64,000 nucleotides of DNA, from assembly GCA_025594325.1 (NCBI GenBank), contig JANHCV010000003.1:1054001-1118000 (forward strand), given 5' to 3'. The notes below the pieces were generated by a model. The model searched no databases, had not been told where the DNA came from, and worked only from the letters and a program-made list of their open reading frames with translations. Each line of letters opens with the position of its first letter. Position 1 is the stretch's first letter. Shown piece after piece: positions 42,370-53,900 of this stretch. The translations under genes and the position numbers were made by a program. Source of the DNA: Blastocladiella emersonii ATCC 22665. Lineage: Eukaryota > Blastocladiomycota > Blastocladiomycetes > Blastocladiales > Blastocladiaceae.

Positions 42370-45300
42370 TCACACGCCCCTCCACCGCACCCGCTTGCGG
42401 ACACGCGGCTCGTCCTCCTCCTCCTCGTCGTCGTCGCTGCTGCTCACGACCACCTTGCGCTTCCGCGTCGCGCCTCGCGGCCGCGGCCGCCGCGGCTGGG
42501 CGACGACTTCCTGTGAGTCGCTCTCGTCGTCGCTGCTCCTGTCCTCGTCGGTAAAGAACCGCTCGTACCCGGGAAGCCACACGTCAGCGTCGCTCCGGCG
42601 GATCGGACGCCGGTTGGCCGGGATACGGATGACGGGCCGCCGCCGCGGCCGCGGCCGTTCCCGCGCAGGTTCCGGCGGCGGCGGCGCGTCGGGCGACGGG
42701 AACGGCGGGGACGGGTCCACGACCTGCACCTGCTGCTGCTGCTGTGACGGGAACAGGAGGCGCTGGGACTGCTGCACGATGACGGGCGTGGGCGGGATCA
42801 CGTCGGGCACCTCAAACGAGCTGTCGAGCTGCTCGTGCTCGGGGTCGGGCTCCGGCTCGTCCGCGCTGCTGCTGCTGTCCGGGATGAGCGCGAACTTGTT
42901 GTTGATTTTCCGAGAAGAACCGCTCGTACCCGTACCCGGGGAGCCACACGTCAGCGCCGCTCCGCCGGATCGGGCGCCGGCTGAGCGGGACGCCTTTAGC
43001 AGCTCCATGGGGAGAGTCCCGGGGTCTGGCGCGCACCGGGGCGGGGGTGGGGCGCGCGGGCGCGTGGTCACGGAGATCACCTCGACGTCGTCGTCGGGCG
43101 GCGAGGAGGTGGGCGAGTCGGGTTCAGGTTCGGGCGCGGGTGGAGTGGGCTCGGGCGCGTGCGCAGGCGGCGAAGGTGAGGGTGGCGCGGTTGGCGGTGC
43201 GAGCGGGCCGGGGGATCGAGGCGGAGGTGACGGGGAGAGCCGCGGCGGCGATGGCGCAGGCGGTGGCGACCGTTGCACGTCACCGCGCGGCTCCGCGTCG
43301 TCGTCGACTATCTGCGCGGGCGGCACGACCTGGAGCGGCAGCGCCGGCGGCGACGGCGGCGGCGGCGGGTCCTCGGCAAAGATGGCGCCGTTCCAGCTGA
43401 ACCCGGTGACGGGCAGGATCCGCTCCTCGTCGTCGTCCTCCTCCTCGTCCTGCGACATGAGATCGTCGTCGTCGACCGACGACTGCGTTTCCGCGCACGC
43501 AACGGGTGGCGAGGGCGGCGGCGGCGACGAAGTCGGGACGGGCGTCGGCGCGGGCTCGGGCTCGGGCTCGAGCGCGGAGTGCACGGCGGCGGGCTGCGAG
43601 GGCTGCGAGTCGCGAGTTGGCAGCGCGAGCGAGATGGCGGGCACGCTGCCGTCCTCGTCCGACGAGTCGCCCAGATCGCCGAGCTGAGACGCGGGAAGCA
43701 GGCCGTTGGCGCGGTCGACGACGAGCTGGGTGCTGCACGGCAGGTGGAACGCGGGCGCGGAAGGACTGACGGCGGAGCGAGGAGGCACGGGGCTCGCAAG
43801 CGGGAGCATCGAGATGACGCGGCGCGGTGACGCGAAGGTACCCCTCGCGGGGGTTGGCGGTCCAGGACCGACCAGTGTGATGCTCGAGGAAGAAGCAGTT
43901 GACGAGGACGACGACGAGGAAACCTGCGTCGGCTCGATGGTCGGCGGGATCAGCGTCGGGTCCTGGCTCGCCGCCGCCGCGATGACGGGCGGGCTCGGGT
44001 CCACGACAACGTGCGCGGTCGCGACAATGACTGTCGACGAGAGCGGCACGACGATCGGCGTCGGCGGCAGCGACTTGGGCGCGGAGTCCCACCCCGCCGT
44101 CGCGTCGGGCGAGGTCGGCGAGGCGGGCCACGAGTACGAGTACGACATGTCGGGGACGGGCTGGCCGTACCCGCCGGTGAGCGGGAAGTGGTCGAGGTCG
44201 TCCTCGGTGACGTAGCCGTCGGTCGAGTAGGACGCGTCAAAGTCGTCGAGGTTGATGAGCTGCGAGACGAGGTGCTGTGAGATGGGACCCTCGTCGTTCT
44301 CGGGCTGTGACTGCGACTGCGACTGCGACTGCGACTGCGACTGCGACTGCGAGGGGAAGCGCACGGGGAACTGCGAGAGAAACTGTTGCGACTCCTCGAG
44401 GTCGGAGCCGCTCGGGACGTCGACGAGATCGGTTGGCGGCGGGTGCTGCTGCTCGGACAGGGCGGCGGGTGGAGCAGCACGGTCGTCGTGGTCGGGCGGC
44501 GGCGACCGCTCTTGCGACGGATTCGACGACTCCTGGGAGACGGTCGCAGACGAGCTGGTCGGCGGAGCGAACACGGACGAGCCGAGCGACGGGAACTGCT
44601 CAAACTTGGGGATGCCGTCACGATCATCCGGTGCATGTTCCGAGCGAGGCGGCGACGGCGGGGTCGGACGCGACAGGTCGAGGATCGGGTCCATGGACGA
44701 GGCGGCGATCGGGTCCGAGAAGGGTACGGGATCAGCACGCGGTGAAGCCCGTTCCGGTGATGGCGGTAGACCGAGCTGCGCCAACGGCATCGGCGGCGGC
44801 GCATGGCCAGGCGGCGGCCACGGAACGTCATCAAGAAGCGCTTGTTGTGAACCCGAAATGTCCCAGTCGAGCGGCAAAGCAAAGTCCGTGGGGAGACTGT
44901 GGTGCGAGCCCTGCGAGAGCACCGGCAGCTGGGTCTGGGTGAAGAGGGCGCTCATGGACGCGGAGCCCATGCCGTCCACCTCGTCGTCGTGGAGAAGACG
45001 GTCGTACAGCTCGCGGCACGCAGCCAGGGTGTTGCGCAGGTCGCCGAGGTCCTGGACGAACTGCAGCCGGTGGGTGCGGCTCGTGACATTGTGCCCGCCG
45101 GCGTGGCGCGTGAAGCGTTCGATGCGCAGGCGCACGGACATCGCGGCCGGGTCCGTGCCCGCGGTCGGCGGCGGGAAGAGCTCGAAGGCAAAGGCGCCGA
45201 CGGTCAGGTAGCCGTGCTCCATGTCGGGGAGGTTGACCTGCGAGTCTCTACACGCGAAACACTGCGTTAGCAGCGATCCGGATGGAAACGACGGGTGGAG

Positions 45301-45699
45301 AAGGCGCACTCTGCAGCGGCGAGCTCGAGCGCGCGGGGCGAGAAGTGGGCGGCGATGCGGGTCAGGCCGTCCGAGAGGAAGAAGGTGCACTCCGAGTCAA
45401 GCGGGTGGTCGGGCCATCTTTCAAACTACGATGACGCCAGTTGTGAGCACATGAACAGGGGGACTTAGCCCCCCTGACAGGAAGCTCGTTGAGGCCGACA
45501 AGAGAGCGAGTGAACGCACGTTGAGCAGCTGGGCCGGGTGCGCGTTCGCGGTGCCGCCGGCGGGCACGGGCGGCTGGGCATAGATGAGGCGGGCCTGGCC
45601 GTGCGCTAGGCGGCAAAGGGTCGGCGGAGGCTCGCCGTGGGCGCGGCGGCGCAGCTCGTGCGCGAGCCACGACCGCGAGAGGTCGAGGAAGGCGGACAT
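42370..45699 (-). CDS. TPP1/ACD-like shelterin OB-fold protein with long disordered tail
   Basis: Three exons: 45699-45520, 45425-45310 and 45247-42370 (3174 nt, 1057 aa). Introns 45426-45519 and 45248-45309 have GTGCG donors. Residues 1 to ~190 follow the TPP1 OB-fold layout: LSRSWLAHELR; QARLIYAQPPVP; CTFFLSDGLTRIAAHFSPRA (compare the SDG-x-R-L-F/V block of ACD); GYLTVGAFAFELFPP; SVRLRIERFTRH; and the C-terminal helix LRNTLAACRELYDRLL. TPP1/Tpz1 bridges POT1 at telomeres and recruits telomerase. The remaining ~860 residues are Pro/Ser/Asp-rich with an SQ-repeat tract, acidic patches and a basic end (RKRKVV, RVRKRVRW). SQ clusters are typical ATM/ATR targets. The identification is by pattern only, so it needs a profile search. 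Confidence 0.55.
42553..42615 (-). repeat. Internal duplicated motif, copy in frame (partner at about 42913-42982)
   Basis: The minus strand encodes RRPIRRSDADVWLPGYERFF here. At about 42913-42982 a very similar DNA stretch would encode RRPIRRSGADVWLPGYGYE, but in a different frame from the long reading frame. Only one copy is therefore translated as this motif. Confidence 0.65.
44311..44352. repeat. CTGCGA hexanucleotide microsatellite, seven units
   Basis: It encodes the alternating Ser-Gln tract of the TPP1-like protein on the minus strand. Confidence 0.9.
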
Positions 45700-45821
45700 C
45701 GCGGCGGCGTGTCGCGCTCAACTGGGTGCATCCATGGGCGTCAGTAGTGCATTGCATCGAGCGCAGAGGACATTCATCGTCACCAGAAGCGAGGAGAGCG
45801 GGGGTGTTGGTCGATGACCGA

Positions 45822-45839
45822 TGAGTCGGGCAGTGAGTC
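45822..45839 (+). promoter_or_regulatory. Paired TGAGTC elements upstream of HIS5
   Basis: Two TGAGTC hexamers start 12 bp apart, about 265-280 bp upstream of HIS5. They match six of the seven bases of the Gcn4/CPC1 site TGAGTCA. A link to general amino-acid control is inferred. Confidence 0.35.
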
Positions 45840-46020
45840 GGCGGTCACGGCTCTTGGTCGCTCGCGCCTCCGCGCCTCGGCTCGGCCCTTCCGAAGCTGA
45901 CGTGCTCGGCCCGCGCGATCTTCCCCTCCCCATCGCAGTTTCAACGATGCAGCCGTGGAACAGGTCTGATAACGCTTAGGGCGCGCGCTACGCCGGAGCC
46001 ACGCCGTCCCTGGGCGCGGG

Positions 46021-46027
46021 TATAAAG
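46021..46027 (+). promoter_or_regulatory. TATA box of HIS5
   Basis: TATAAAG lies 79 bp before the HIS5 start in an otherwise GC-rich context. Confidence 0.55.
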
Positions 46028-46099
46028 CCCCAGCGGCCCGTCCCGTCGTCCAGGTCCTCGCTCTCCTAGAACCCTCCCGCACACGCAACGCACTACACC

Positions 46100-47278
46100 A
46101 TGTCGCCAACGACCTTCTCGCTGCAGGCGCTCATCCGGCCCAACATCTGGCGGCTCAAGCCGTACCGGTGTGCGCGCGACGACTACTCGGAGGGCGTGCT
46201 GCTCGACGCCAACGAGAACGCCATGGGCCCCGCCGTCCCTTCCACCGACTCGCCCGCGGGCCTGTCCGACGACCTGCTCGCGCGGTACCCGGACCCGTAC
46301 CAGCGCGACCTCAAGTCGCGGCTCGCCGCCTGGCGCGGCCTGCCCGACTCGGACCACGTCTTCCTGGGGGTCGGCAGCGACGAGGTGATCGACCTCGTCA
46401 TGCGCGTGTGCTGCACCCCCGCAACCGACAAGATCCTCATCTGCCCGCCCACCTACGGCATGTACACGGTGTCGGCCGACATCAACGACGTGGGCGTCGT
46501 CCGCGTGCCGCTGCTCGGCGCCGACCGCGATTTCGCCGTGGACGTCGACGCGGTGCTCGCCGCCCTGCAAGCCGACCCGAGCATCAAGGTCGTGTTCCTG
46601 TGCTCGCCGGGCAACCCGACGGGGTCGTACCTGCGCGAGGCTGACGTGCGCCGCGTCCTCGACTTCGAGGGGTGGAGCGGCCTGGTCGTCGTCGACGAGG
46701 CGTACATCGACTTTGTCCGCCCCGCCCCCGCGGGCGAGCCCGCCAAGCGGTCGGCCGCGGCGCTGGTCCCGGTGTACCCGAACCTGCTCGTCTCGCAGAC
46801 CTTCAGCAAGTCGTTCGGCATGGCGGGCGTGCGCCTCGGCGTCGCGTACGCGCAGCCCGACCTGATCGCGGTGCTGTCCAAGACCAAGGCCCCCTACAAC
46901 ATCAGCAACCCGACGGCCCTGCTCGGCCTCGCCGCCATGTCGCCCGCGGGGCTGAGCCGGTTCGCCGACCACCTCGCCGCGCTCAACGAGCAGCGCGACC
47001 GCCTCCTGCGCGAGCTGCCGTCGCTCCCGCGCGCCGGCCGGATTCTCGGCACGTCCGACGCCAACTTTGTGCTGGTCGAGGTCCTCGACGACAAGGGAAA
47101 CCCGTGCAACGCGACGGCCAAGGCGCTCTACTCGACGCTCGCCGAGACCCACAAGGTCGTGGTGCGGTTCCGCGGCGCCGAGCCCGGGTGCACCGGCGCC
47201 CTGCGCGTCACGGTCGGCACGCCCGCCGAAATGGACACGTTCCTTGCCAAGTGGCGCCTCTATTTCGAGAGTGTATGA
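46100..47278 (+). CDS. HIS5: Histidinol-phosphate aminotransferase
   Basis: A single frame of 392 aa, the usual length for the family. It converts imidazole-acetol phosphate and glutamate to histidinol phosphate, a late step of histidine synthesis, using pyridoxal phosphate. Signatures are LLDANENAMGP near the N-terminus, LGVGSDEVIDLVMR, FLCSPGNPTGSYL, VVVDEAYIDF, and the lysine site TFSKSFGMAGVRLGVAYA (Lys at about residue 237). The C-terminus has VVRFRGAEPGCTGALRVTVG, with the substrate-binding arginine in LRVTVG. The start follows CTACACC. It is convergent with YOS9, with 38 bp between stops. Confidence 0.97.
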   Translation: MSPTTFSLQALIRPNIWRLKPYRCARDDYSEGVLLDANENAMGPAVPSTDSPAGLSDDLLARYPDPYQRDLKSRLAAWRGLPDSDHVFLGVGSDEVIDLVMRVCCTPATDKILICPPTYGMYTVSADINDVGVVRVPLLGADRDFAVDVDAVLAALQADPSIKVVFLCSPGNPTGSYLREADVRRVLDFEGWSGLVVVDEAYIDFVRPAPAGEPAKRSAAALVPVYPNLLVSQTFSKSFGMAGVRLGVAYAQPDLIAVLSKTKAPYNISNPTALLGLAAMSPAGLSRFADHLAALNEQRDRLLRELPSLPRAGRILGTSDANFVLVEVLDDKGNPCNATAKALYSTLAETHKVVVRFRGAEPGCTGALRVTVGTPAEMDTFLAKWRLYFESV

Positions 47279-47316
47279 AGCAGTCGTAGATAGTATATAT
47301 CGCTTGTATTGCACCC

Positions 47317-49043
47317 TCAAATCAGCAGCACGGGCGCCATGTACCCCTCCTCGGGCTCGAGCTCGTGGTCGGGCACCTCGTCCTGCTCGTACCCAGCCCC
47401 AATGACCGGGTCGTCGCCGCGCAACCGACTGATCCGCCGCTCGTTCTCCTCGACACTCTCCTCCTCAAAGTACCCCACATGGTCCTCCTCGCTCCCGCCC
47501 ATCTCGCGCATCCGCTCCTTGCGCGCGTGGTACCCAGCGAGCGCGTGATCGACGACCGCCTTCTCGAGCCCGCGCCGCACGTGCATCGCCCGCACGTCGT
47601 CGGCCCCGTACTCGACCAGCGCCTCGCGCAGCCCGCGCTCCTCGTCGTCCGCGTACTCCTTGGGGACGACGACCAGCCCGTCGCGCGTCAACAGCACGAT
47701 CCGCAGCTGGCGCTTGCCCTGCGGGTCGTCGGTCCGCAGACCCTTGAGCAGCGACTGCGCCTGCGCGCGCGCCGACGCCTCGGACTGGCGCGCGATCGCG
47801 GCGGCGGTGTCGGCGTCGGCGCGCGGGGCGTCGAGACCGGTGTTGGCGGTGGGAGTGCCGTCGATGGCGGCGGTGCCGGCGGGCCGCGCGCCCACGTCGT
47901 ACGCCTTGACCAGCGTGTCGAGGATGTCGGTGAGCGTCGACGACAGGCCGAGCGACTTGGAGTCGCGCGCCTCGCGCAGCACGTCGGCGAGGGACATGTC
48001 TTCGGTCATGCGCTTCAGCGAGGCCGCGGGCGGTGCGGGCGGGTCGAACGCCGAGACGAACGCGGGCGGGTGCATGAGCACGGCGAGCGCGTCCTCGGCC
48101 GCACTGCCCTCGTGCGCGGCCACCGGGAGCACGTGGCACGGCACCGGGGTCGCAGCGCGGCCGGCGGCGTTGTCGTCAAAGACGCCCGTGCACATGAGCG
48201 GCGTGTACAGCGACAGGAGGTAGTTGCACACGGACGTCTCGTGGACCTGCGACATGCGCGTGACGCCGTCGGCGCTGCAGTGGTACCGGACCTCGATCGT
48301 CCGCGGCTTGCCCGTCAGGTCGCACACGGTCCCGCCGCGGTACCGCGTCGCAAGGTATTTCCGCCCGCCCGCCGACTTGACCGCGTACGCGGCCGGGTCC
48401 GCGGGCTGGGCGGTGGTTGCGGAACGCGACGCGTCCTGCTTGCCCAGAACGTACACGAGCGGCGGCTCCTTGTCGCCCATGTCGTGCGACTGCGTCACCG
48501 ACAAATCGTGGCAGTACTCGTACCGCCACCACGCCTGTACGATCGACAGGCACGGGCCGTCCCGCAGCGTCTGCAGCTGCGCCAGCGCGTGCATGATCGA
48601 CTCGCGCTCGGCCGCTGCCGCCGCCTGCTGCTTAGACGCGGCAGCGGTGCCCGTGGCGCGCGGCGCGACTGCAGCAGAAGTCCCGGTGGCGGCGGGAGCG
48701 CGCGAGATTTGCGGGCAGTAGATCTGCACGCCGTTGGGCGCGCGGTGGACGTCGAGCGGCGAGGCGTTTACGAGTTTCTACTCGTGGTTGTGAGGGAGAC
48801 TGGTCAACCGTGGCGATACTTGATGCGGTGCGGGTGCGAGCGTACCTCGCGCGGGACGGGATCGGTGGTCCACTTGATCTCGTACGACGGCGACGCAAAG
48901 AAGTCGTCGAGCGGCGATGCATCGTCGGGCAGGCCAGCGGGGTCTGCCGCCGCCGCCGCCGTGGTGACGACGAGCGTCAGGGCGGCGAGGCACGCGAGCG
49001 TGGCCAGCACGCGGCGTGGACTTGGCAGCGTGACGGTGTTCAT
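47317..49043 (-). CDS. YOS9: OS-9/YOS9-type ER lectin for ER-associated degradation
   Basis: Two exons, 49043-48846 and 48777-47317 (552 aa), with intron 48778-48845 (GTACGC). The N-terminus is a signal peptide (VLATLACLAALTLVVTTA). Residues ~130-260 form an MRH lectin domain: WWRYEYCHDLSVTQ, YRGGTVCDLTGKPRTIEVRY, then CSADG and HETSVCNYLLSLYTPLMC. The conserved Cys pairs and the Gln, Arg, Glu and Tyr mannose-binding positions are visible. Yos9 recognises trimmed N-glycans on misfolded proteins for the Hrd1 ligase in the ER lumen. The protein lacks a C-terminal HDEL/KDEL, ending in YMAPVLLI, so ER retention would depend on partners such as Hrd3. Confidence 0.88.
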
Positions 49044-49320
49044 GGTTGCAGCAGGTTAGTGCCCGCTCAGGCGAGATTCATGGGTTCCGTTGAGGGAGGT
49101 GAGGGAGAACGAGCGCTGCTTGAGAGGCGGCGACAAGATCGGCGACGCCACGTCAGCCGGGCCGGCCGATGGGCGTGACGGGTCGACGCGATGCTCTTGT
49201 CAAACGTGTCTCGCACCTGATGTGTCGCGCCCTCGGTAAGCGAAGCAAGAGCGGCTCACGATCAAGACTGCTCTCGATGATAGATCGAGCAATGAATCAT
49301 GGGAGCCCGAGCACGACAAC
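49044..49320. promoter_or_regulatory. Divergent promoter, YOS9 (-) and lysine-rich gene (+)
   Basis: 277 bp with no gene and no strong motif; presumed to serve both genes. Confidence 0.4.
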
Positions 49321-50245
49321 ATGCAGCAACTGGATGACACCGCCACCATGACCGCACCAACGAGCGAGGAGCCGATACCCGCGGGCGAGGTTCCTGCTGA
49401 GCCGCCGGTCGCTCTGTTAGCTGATGCAGCACCAGTGACAGCCGCCGAGGTGCCCAAGAAGCGCAAGAAGCGCAAGACCGCGGCGCCGGCGGCCAAGGCC
49501 GCGCGGCCGTCGGACGTCGCAAAGGCGCGCAAGAAGAAGGTCACCGACTCGGCCACCGATGTGACGGCACCGTCCAACGGCGGATCAAAGTATGTTTGTG
49601 AGTGTACCGTGCCTAGGGGTCGACTGCTCACTCGCTGGACGTCGTAGAGCGGCCAAGGACCCTGCGAAGCGCAAGGTCAAGAAGAAGAAGAGCGGCGAGC
49701 TCGGCGCCACGAGCCGGTCCGCGTCCACGGCCTCGCTGTCGACGCCCAAGGAGCCCAAGAAACCCAAGGCGCCACTGTCCAAGTCCGCCCCGCCACCGAC
49801 GGCCAGCCAGCGCAAGCCGAGCAAGACGTCGCTCGCGAGCGCAACTCCCGCCGCCCTCCCGATCGCCACGGTCGCGGCGCTCGAGCGGTTCATGCGGCTG
49901 CGCACGCACGCTCGGGCGCTCAACGCGCTGCTGGCCGAGGACGAGCGCGCCGCGTTCCTGGCCGCGACTCGGGGCGCGCGCGGATCCGCCAGCGGCAGCA
50001 CTGAGTCCCTCGCGGCGGCACGCAGCACGACGTCGCTCCCCGCGTGTGCGTCGTCGTCGAGCAGCGTCTCGCTCCGCGGCAGTGGATCGGCGACCGCAAG
50101 GGCAGCCGAGAGTAGCGGTAGCAGCGGCGGGAGCAGCGCGACCATGACGCCGATCCTGGTGCTGTCGCTGAGCGGGTCAGGCAACGACATGTTCCCGTCC
50201 ATCTCGCAGACGAACCTGTTCAACGTGTTGTACTCGGGTGTTTGA
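49321..50245 (+). CDS. Lysine-rich protein of unknown function
   Basis: Two exons, 49321-49589 and 49648-50245 (867 nt, 288 aa). The intron has a GTATGT donor; this choice joins NGGSK to AAKDPAKRKVKKKK and is the only one that keeps the frame. The N-terminal half has dense basic blocks (KKRKKRKTAAP, KARKKKV, KRKVKKKK) that look like nuclear or nucleolar signals. Residues ~165-205 form a predicted helix pair (IATVAALERFMRLRTHARAL). The C-terminus is Ser-rich, ending FPSISQTNLFNVLYSGV, which looks like a conserved short motif. I do not recognise the family. A second in-frame ATG at 49348 is an alternative start. Confidence 0.55.
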
Positions 50246-50952
50246 TTGGGAGACAATAGAGCGCGTTCATTCACCGTGTGCGTCGTGTCCGCCCTCGCCA
50301 GTGGGAGAGGTGCGAGCGGGGAGACATGGGAGAGAGGGAGACATGCGCAGTCCTGCCGTGCGGTTCAGCTTGGCGGCGCCACACGGATGGCCCACGCGCC
50401 GACGGTCCGTGGCCCGTGGCGACGCCGCCGCCGCCGCAGCCTCCTCCCGACCGCCCTCGCCGCCTTCGAGCTCATCGGGCTCCTGCTCCGGCGCACCGCC
50501 GCCGTAACGCACCGGCAACCCACCCCACACCTTGCAACGGACCGACCTGCGTGCCGCGGAACCTGCCGCCTCGAGCCCCGGATCCCGCCCCCGCCCAACC
50601 CGGCCGCCCGCGCGCGCTGCTACGCCACCGCCGCCGCTGCTCTTCTCGCTCTCGACTTCGACTACGACTGCAACTTAGCGCATCCCCTATCTCCTCCGCC
50701 CGCCGGCCGTGCCCACCGGAAGCGCCCCTCCATCATCCAGGCGCAGCGCGCCCGCGTCTCCTGCCCGCCCGCTTCCTGATCGGACCGGCTCGATCTCCCC
50801 GCCGCCGCGAAACGTCCCCCGCCGCCCTGAGACACATACTCCACCTGCCCTCTCGAGTGTATGTCTCGCTCATATCGTCTCCCACTCCGTGATACCTCGC
50901 TTACCACTCCTCGAACGTACTGTAGAATCCGCGGAACGCCGCGGCCGCCGTC
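50246..50952. promoter_or_regulatory. Upstream region of the Q-rich gene
   Basis: About 700 bp, rich in Pro/Arg-type spurious frames and pyrimidine tracts on the plus strand. No gene was supported. Confidence 0.4.
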
Positions 50953-53900
50953 ATGTCCAGCCAGTACTACCATCCGGCTCCTCCGCCACCACCTTCATCT
51001 CGCGGCATGCCGGCCCCGGCGCCGCCCATGTCACAGCCTCCCATGTCCCAGCAGCCGCAACCGCCACCCATGTCGCAGCAGCAGCAGCAGCAGCAGCAGC
51101 AGCCACCACCAGGGCCGCCCATGGCCGGCTACCCTGGCCCGCCTCCGCCGCCACCGCCAGCGGCCAAGCACGGCCGCCATACGCCGCCGTCGTACCCGCC
51201 GCAGTCCAACGGCGGCCCTCCTCCGCCCGCGCATGACGGCTCCGACGCGTCGTCCGCCCACCAGCGCCAGCCTTCCGGCGTATCGGCGCTCCAGCACCCC
51301 GCTGCCAGCGGCGTGCCGAACGTCACCTGGCGTGGGCCCATCGCGTCGCCGCCACCATCGAGCCAGCACCCGCAGCAGCTGATCCAGCAGCAGCGGTCGG
51401 TGCAGCAGGCGCCCCCACCACCACCACCGCCGCCGGCGTCCCAACCTCCGCAGCAGCAGCAACTGCCCGTCGTCGCGACCACCTCGTCGGGCGACCCGAT
51501 CCCGCCCGTGCAGACGGGCCGCGTCGGCGACTACGCCTTCAACGGCGAGCGGTACCCGCTGCACATTGCCTTCTTCGACCTGCGCGGCGTGTGGTTCCTC
51601 AACGCCCGCGACGTCGCCCGCCTCTTTGTCGGCGTCGAGACCCTCAACCCCATGGTCCTCGAGGACGAGCGCGTCCGCGAGCACATCATCCCCGACCCCA
51701 TCTCCGGCGCCCCCTGCATCGAGTGCCGCATGCTGTGCGAGCTCGCCTGCGCGTGGCAGATGGCCGCCATGGAGGAGCTCACGCGGTTTTCGCCCAAGGA
51801 TATCCTTGACGCCGCGTGGCACGGACAGCCCGCCCGTGTCGCGAGTCTCCTCGGGTCGCTCAAGGTCACGCTCGCCTCCGCATCGGCGCCGCCGCACGCG
51901 CTCGCCAACCTCGCTAGCGCTGCCGCTGGTGCTGGTGGGGTCGTGAGTCCCGGCGGCAACGGCGCCGCGCTGAGCCCGAACGCGTTGGCGCCGCCGCCCA
52001 CCGCGTCGCAGCAGCACGATCCCGCCGCCGCGGTCGCGAACGGCAAGCTGGTGGCCGGCCCGCACCCTCCACCACCGCCCGCCTCGCAGCAGCAGCTGCC
52101 CGTACCCGCACCGCCCGCCAACCCGGGCAACGGCGCGTGGCCGAACGGCCGCATGCAGGCCCCGCTCACGTCGCCGCCGCTCCCGCCCGCGCCATCGCAG
52201 CAGCAGCAGCTGAACGGCGCCGTGATGCAGCAGCAGCAGCTACACTACGCCCAGCAGCAGCAGCAGCAGCAGCATCAACGGGCTGGCCCGCCTCACCTCC
52301 AGCAGCAGCAGCAGCAGCAGATCGCCCAGCCGCCGCTCCCGCCGCCTGCCACGCGCAACGGCTCGCTCCCGCACCACCCGACCAACGACACCCAGGTGCA
52401 CCCCGCTTACGCGAATGGCGCGCCCGCGAAGCAGCAGCAGCCGCCGCCGCCACCCCCGTCGCAGCAGCAGCAGCGGTCCGGCGCGCCGTCGCTTCCGCCA
52501 CCGGCGCCGCGCCACCCTGGTCCGCCTCCGCAGCAGCAGCACCGTTTCGACGGCGCGCCGCCCGCCGATCCCGGCCCGCGGTACCCGCTCCAGTACCCCG
52601 CCATGATGAACGGTGCGCCGCAGGACGGCGGCGCCGTCGCCATGAGCCAGCAGCAGCAGCAACACGCCGTCGAGTCGCCGCGCAACGCAGCTTTTGCGAG
52701 CGGCGCGCCGTCGTCGGCCGCGTCGTCGGCTCGGCCCTCGCCCCAGTTCAACGGGGCCCCGCATCTCGACCAGCAGCAGCAGCAGCAGCAGCAGCTTGAG
52801 CACCAGCAGCTCCAGGCCGCTCGTCGCCCGCGCGGTTCGAGTCTCAGCGAGTACGTACTCTCACTCAAATCTCTCCCGATCACGTTGCTGCTTGCTCACC
52901 GCGTACTCGTCGCCCTTCGTAGCCCGCAGAACAACACGACCCGCAAGCGCGCGCGCATCGACAGCTCGCAGCATCTCGGCCCAACGCCAACCTCGTCGCT
53001 CCTCTCGCCGCTGTCGCAGCCCCCGACCAACATGGCGCCCCCGCCGCCGCCACCGCTCACACAGCAGCAGCAGCAGCAACACCGTCCGTCGTCGTCCTCG
53101 CCCATGCCGTCGCCGCCGATCGCCCACGGCGGTGCTCACGGCGCCGTTGCCCCAAGCCACGTCCACGACCGCATCCCCGCCGCGGCGCGCCGCCTCTCAG
53201 TCGGCCACGCCAGCATGTCCATGTCCGCCGAGCAGATGCGCGAGATCCAGCACCTCCGCGAGCAGCAGCAGAGCATCATCTCGGGCCGCCGCAGCAACGC
53301 GAACCTCCACCTGCAGCAGCAGCAGCAACAGCAGCAGTACTTTGAGTACCAGCAGCAACAACAACAGCAGCAGCAACAGCACGCGCTCCAGTACCACCAG
53401 CAGCCGCAGCAGACCGTCGCGCCACATGGCCCCGCCGATCCCGCACAGCAGCAGTCCCAGCAGTACTACCACCAGCAGCACCAGCAGCAGCAGCATCCGC
53501 ACTCGTCTTCGTCCAAGAACCTGCGCGGCCTCACCATCAAGGCGAGCCCCGTGCCCGTCATGCACGGGCCCGCGACCGCCGCGTTCCCCGCCGGCCACGC
53601 GTCATCGCTGCACGGCTCCACCATGATCGCCGCAGGTCCCGCGACCGCGCCGCTCGTCCCGTACACGCCCGGCGCGCCGAAAACCCCGCGCGCGCTGCCC
53701 AAGACCAAGGGCGCCCCGCGCATGGGCCGCGTTGGGCCTGAGGCGTCCGTGTACCGCCCAGGCGACCCCGGGACCGCGTCCAACCCGTACCTCGCCGCTG
53801 CCGCGCCGCTCGCTGCCGCGACGACGGGGTTGCACCAGGTCGCGGATGCGGCTGCCACTTCGCTTGGCACTGGTGCCATGGCGTCCGACCCAGCCGCTGC

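Larger units (their letters stand above)
45700..46099. promoter_or_regulatory. Divergent promoter, TPP1-like gene (-) and HIS5 (+)
   Basis: 400 bp between divergent starts. It holds two TGAGTC elements (45822-45827 and 45834-45839) and a TATA box at 46021. Confidence 0.5.

Noticed and set aside
51078-53440. CAG-rich runs considered as CRISPR or tandem non-coding repeats
   Set aside because: They stay in the reading frame and encode glutamine tracts; there are no spacers.
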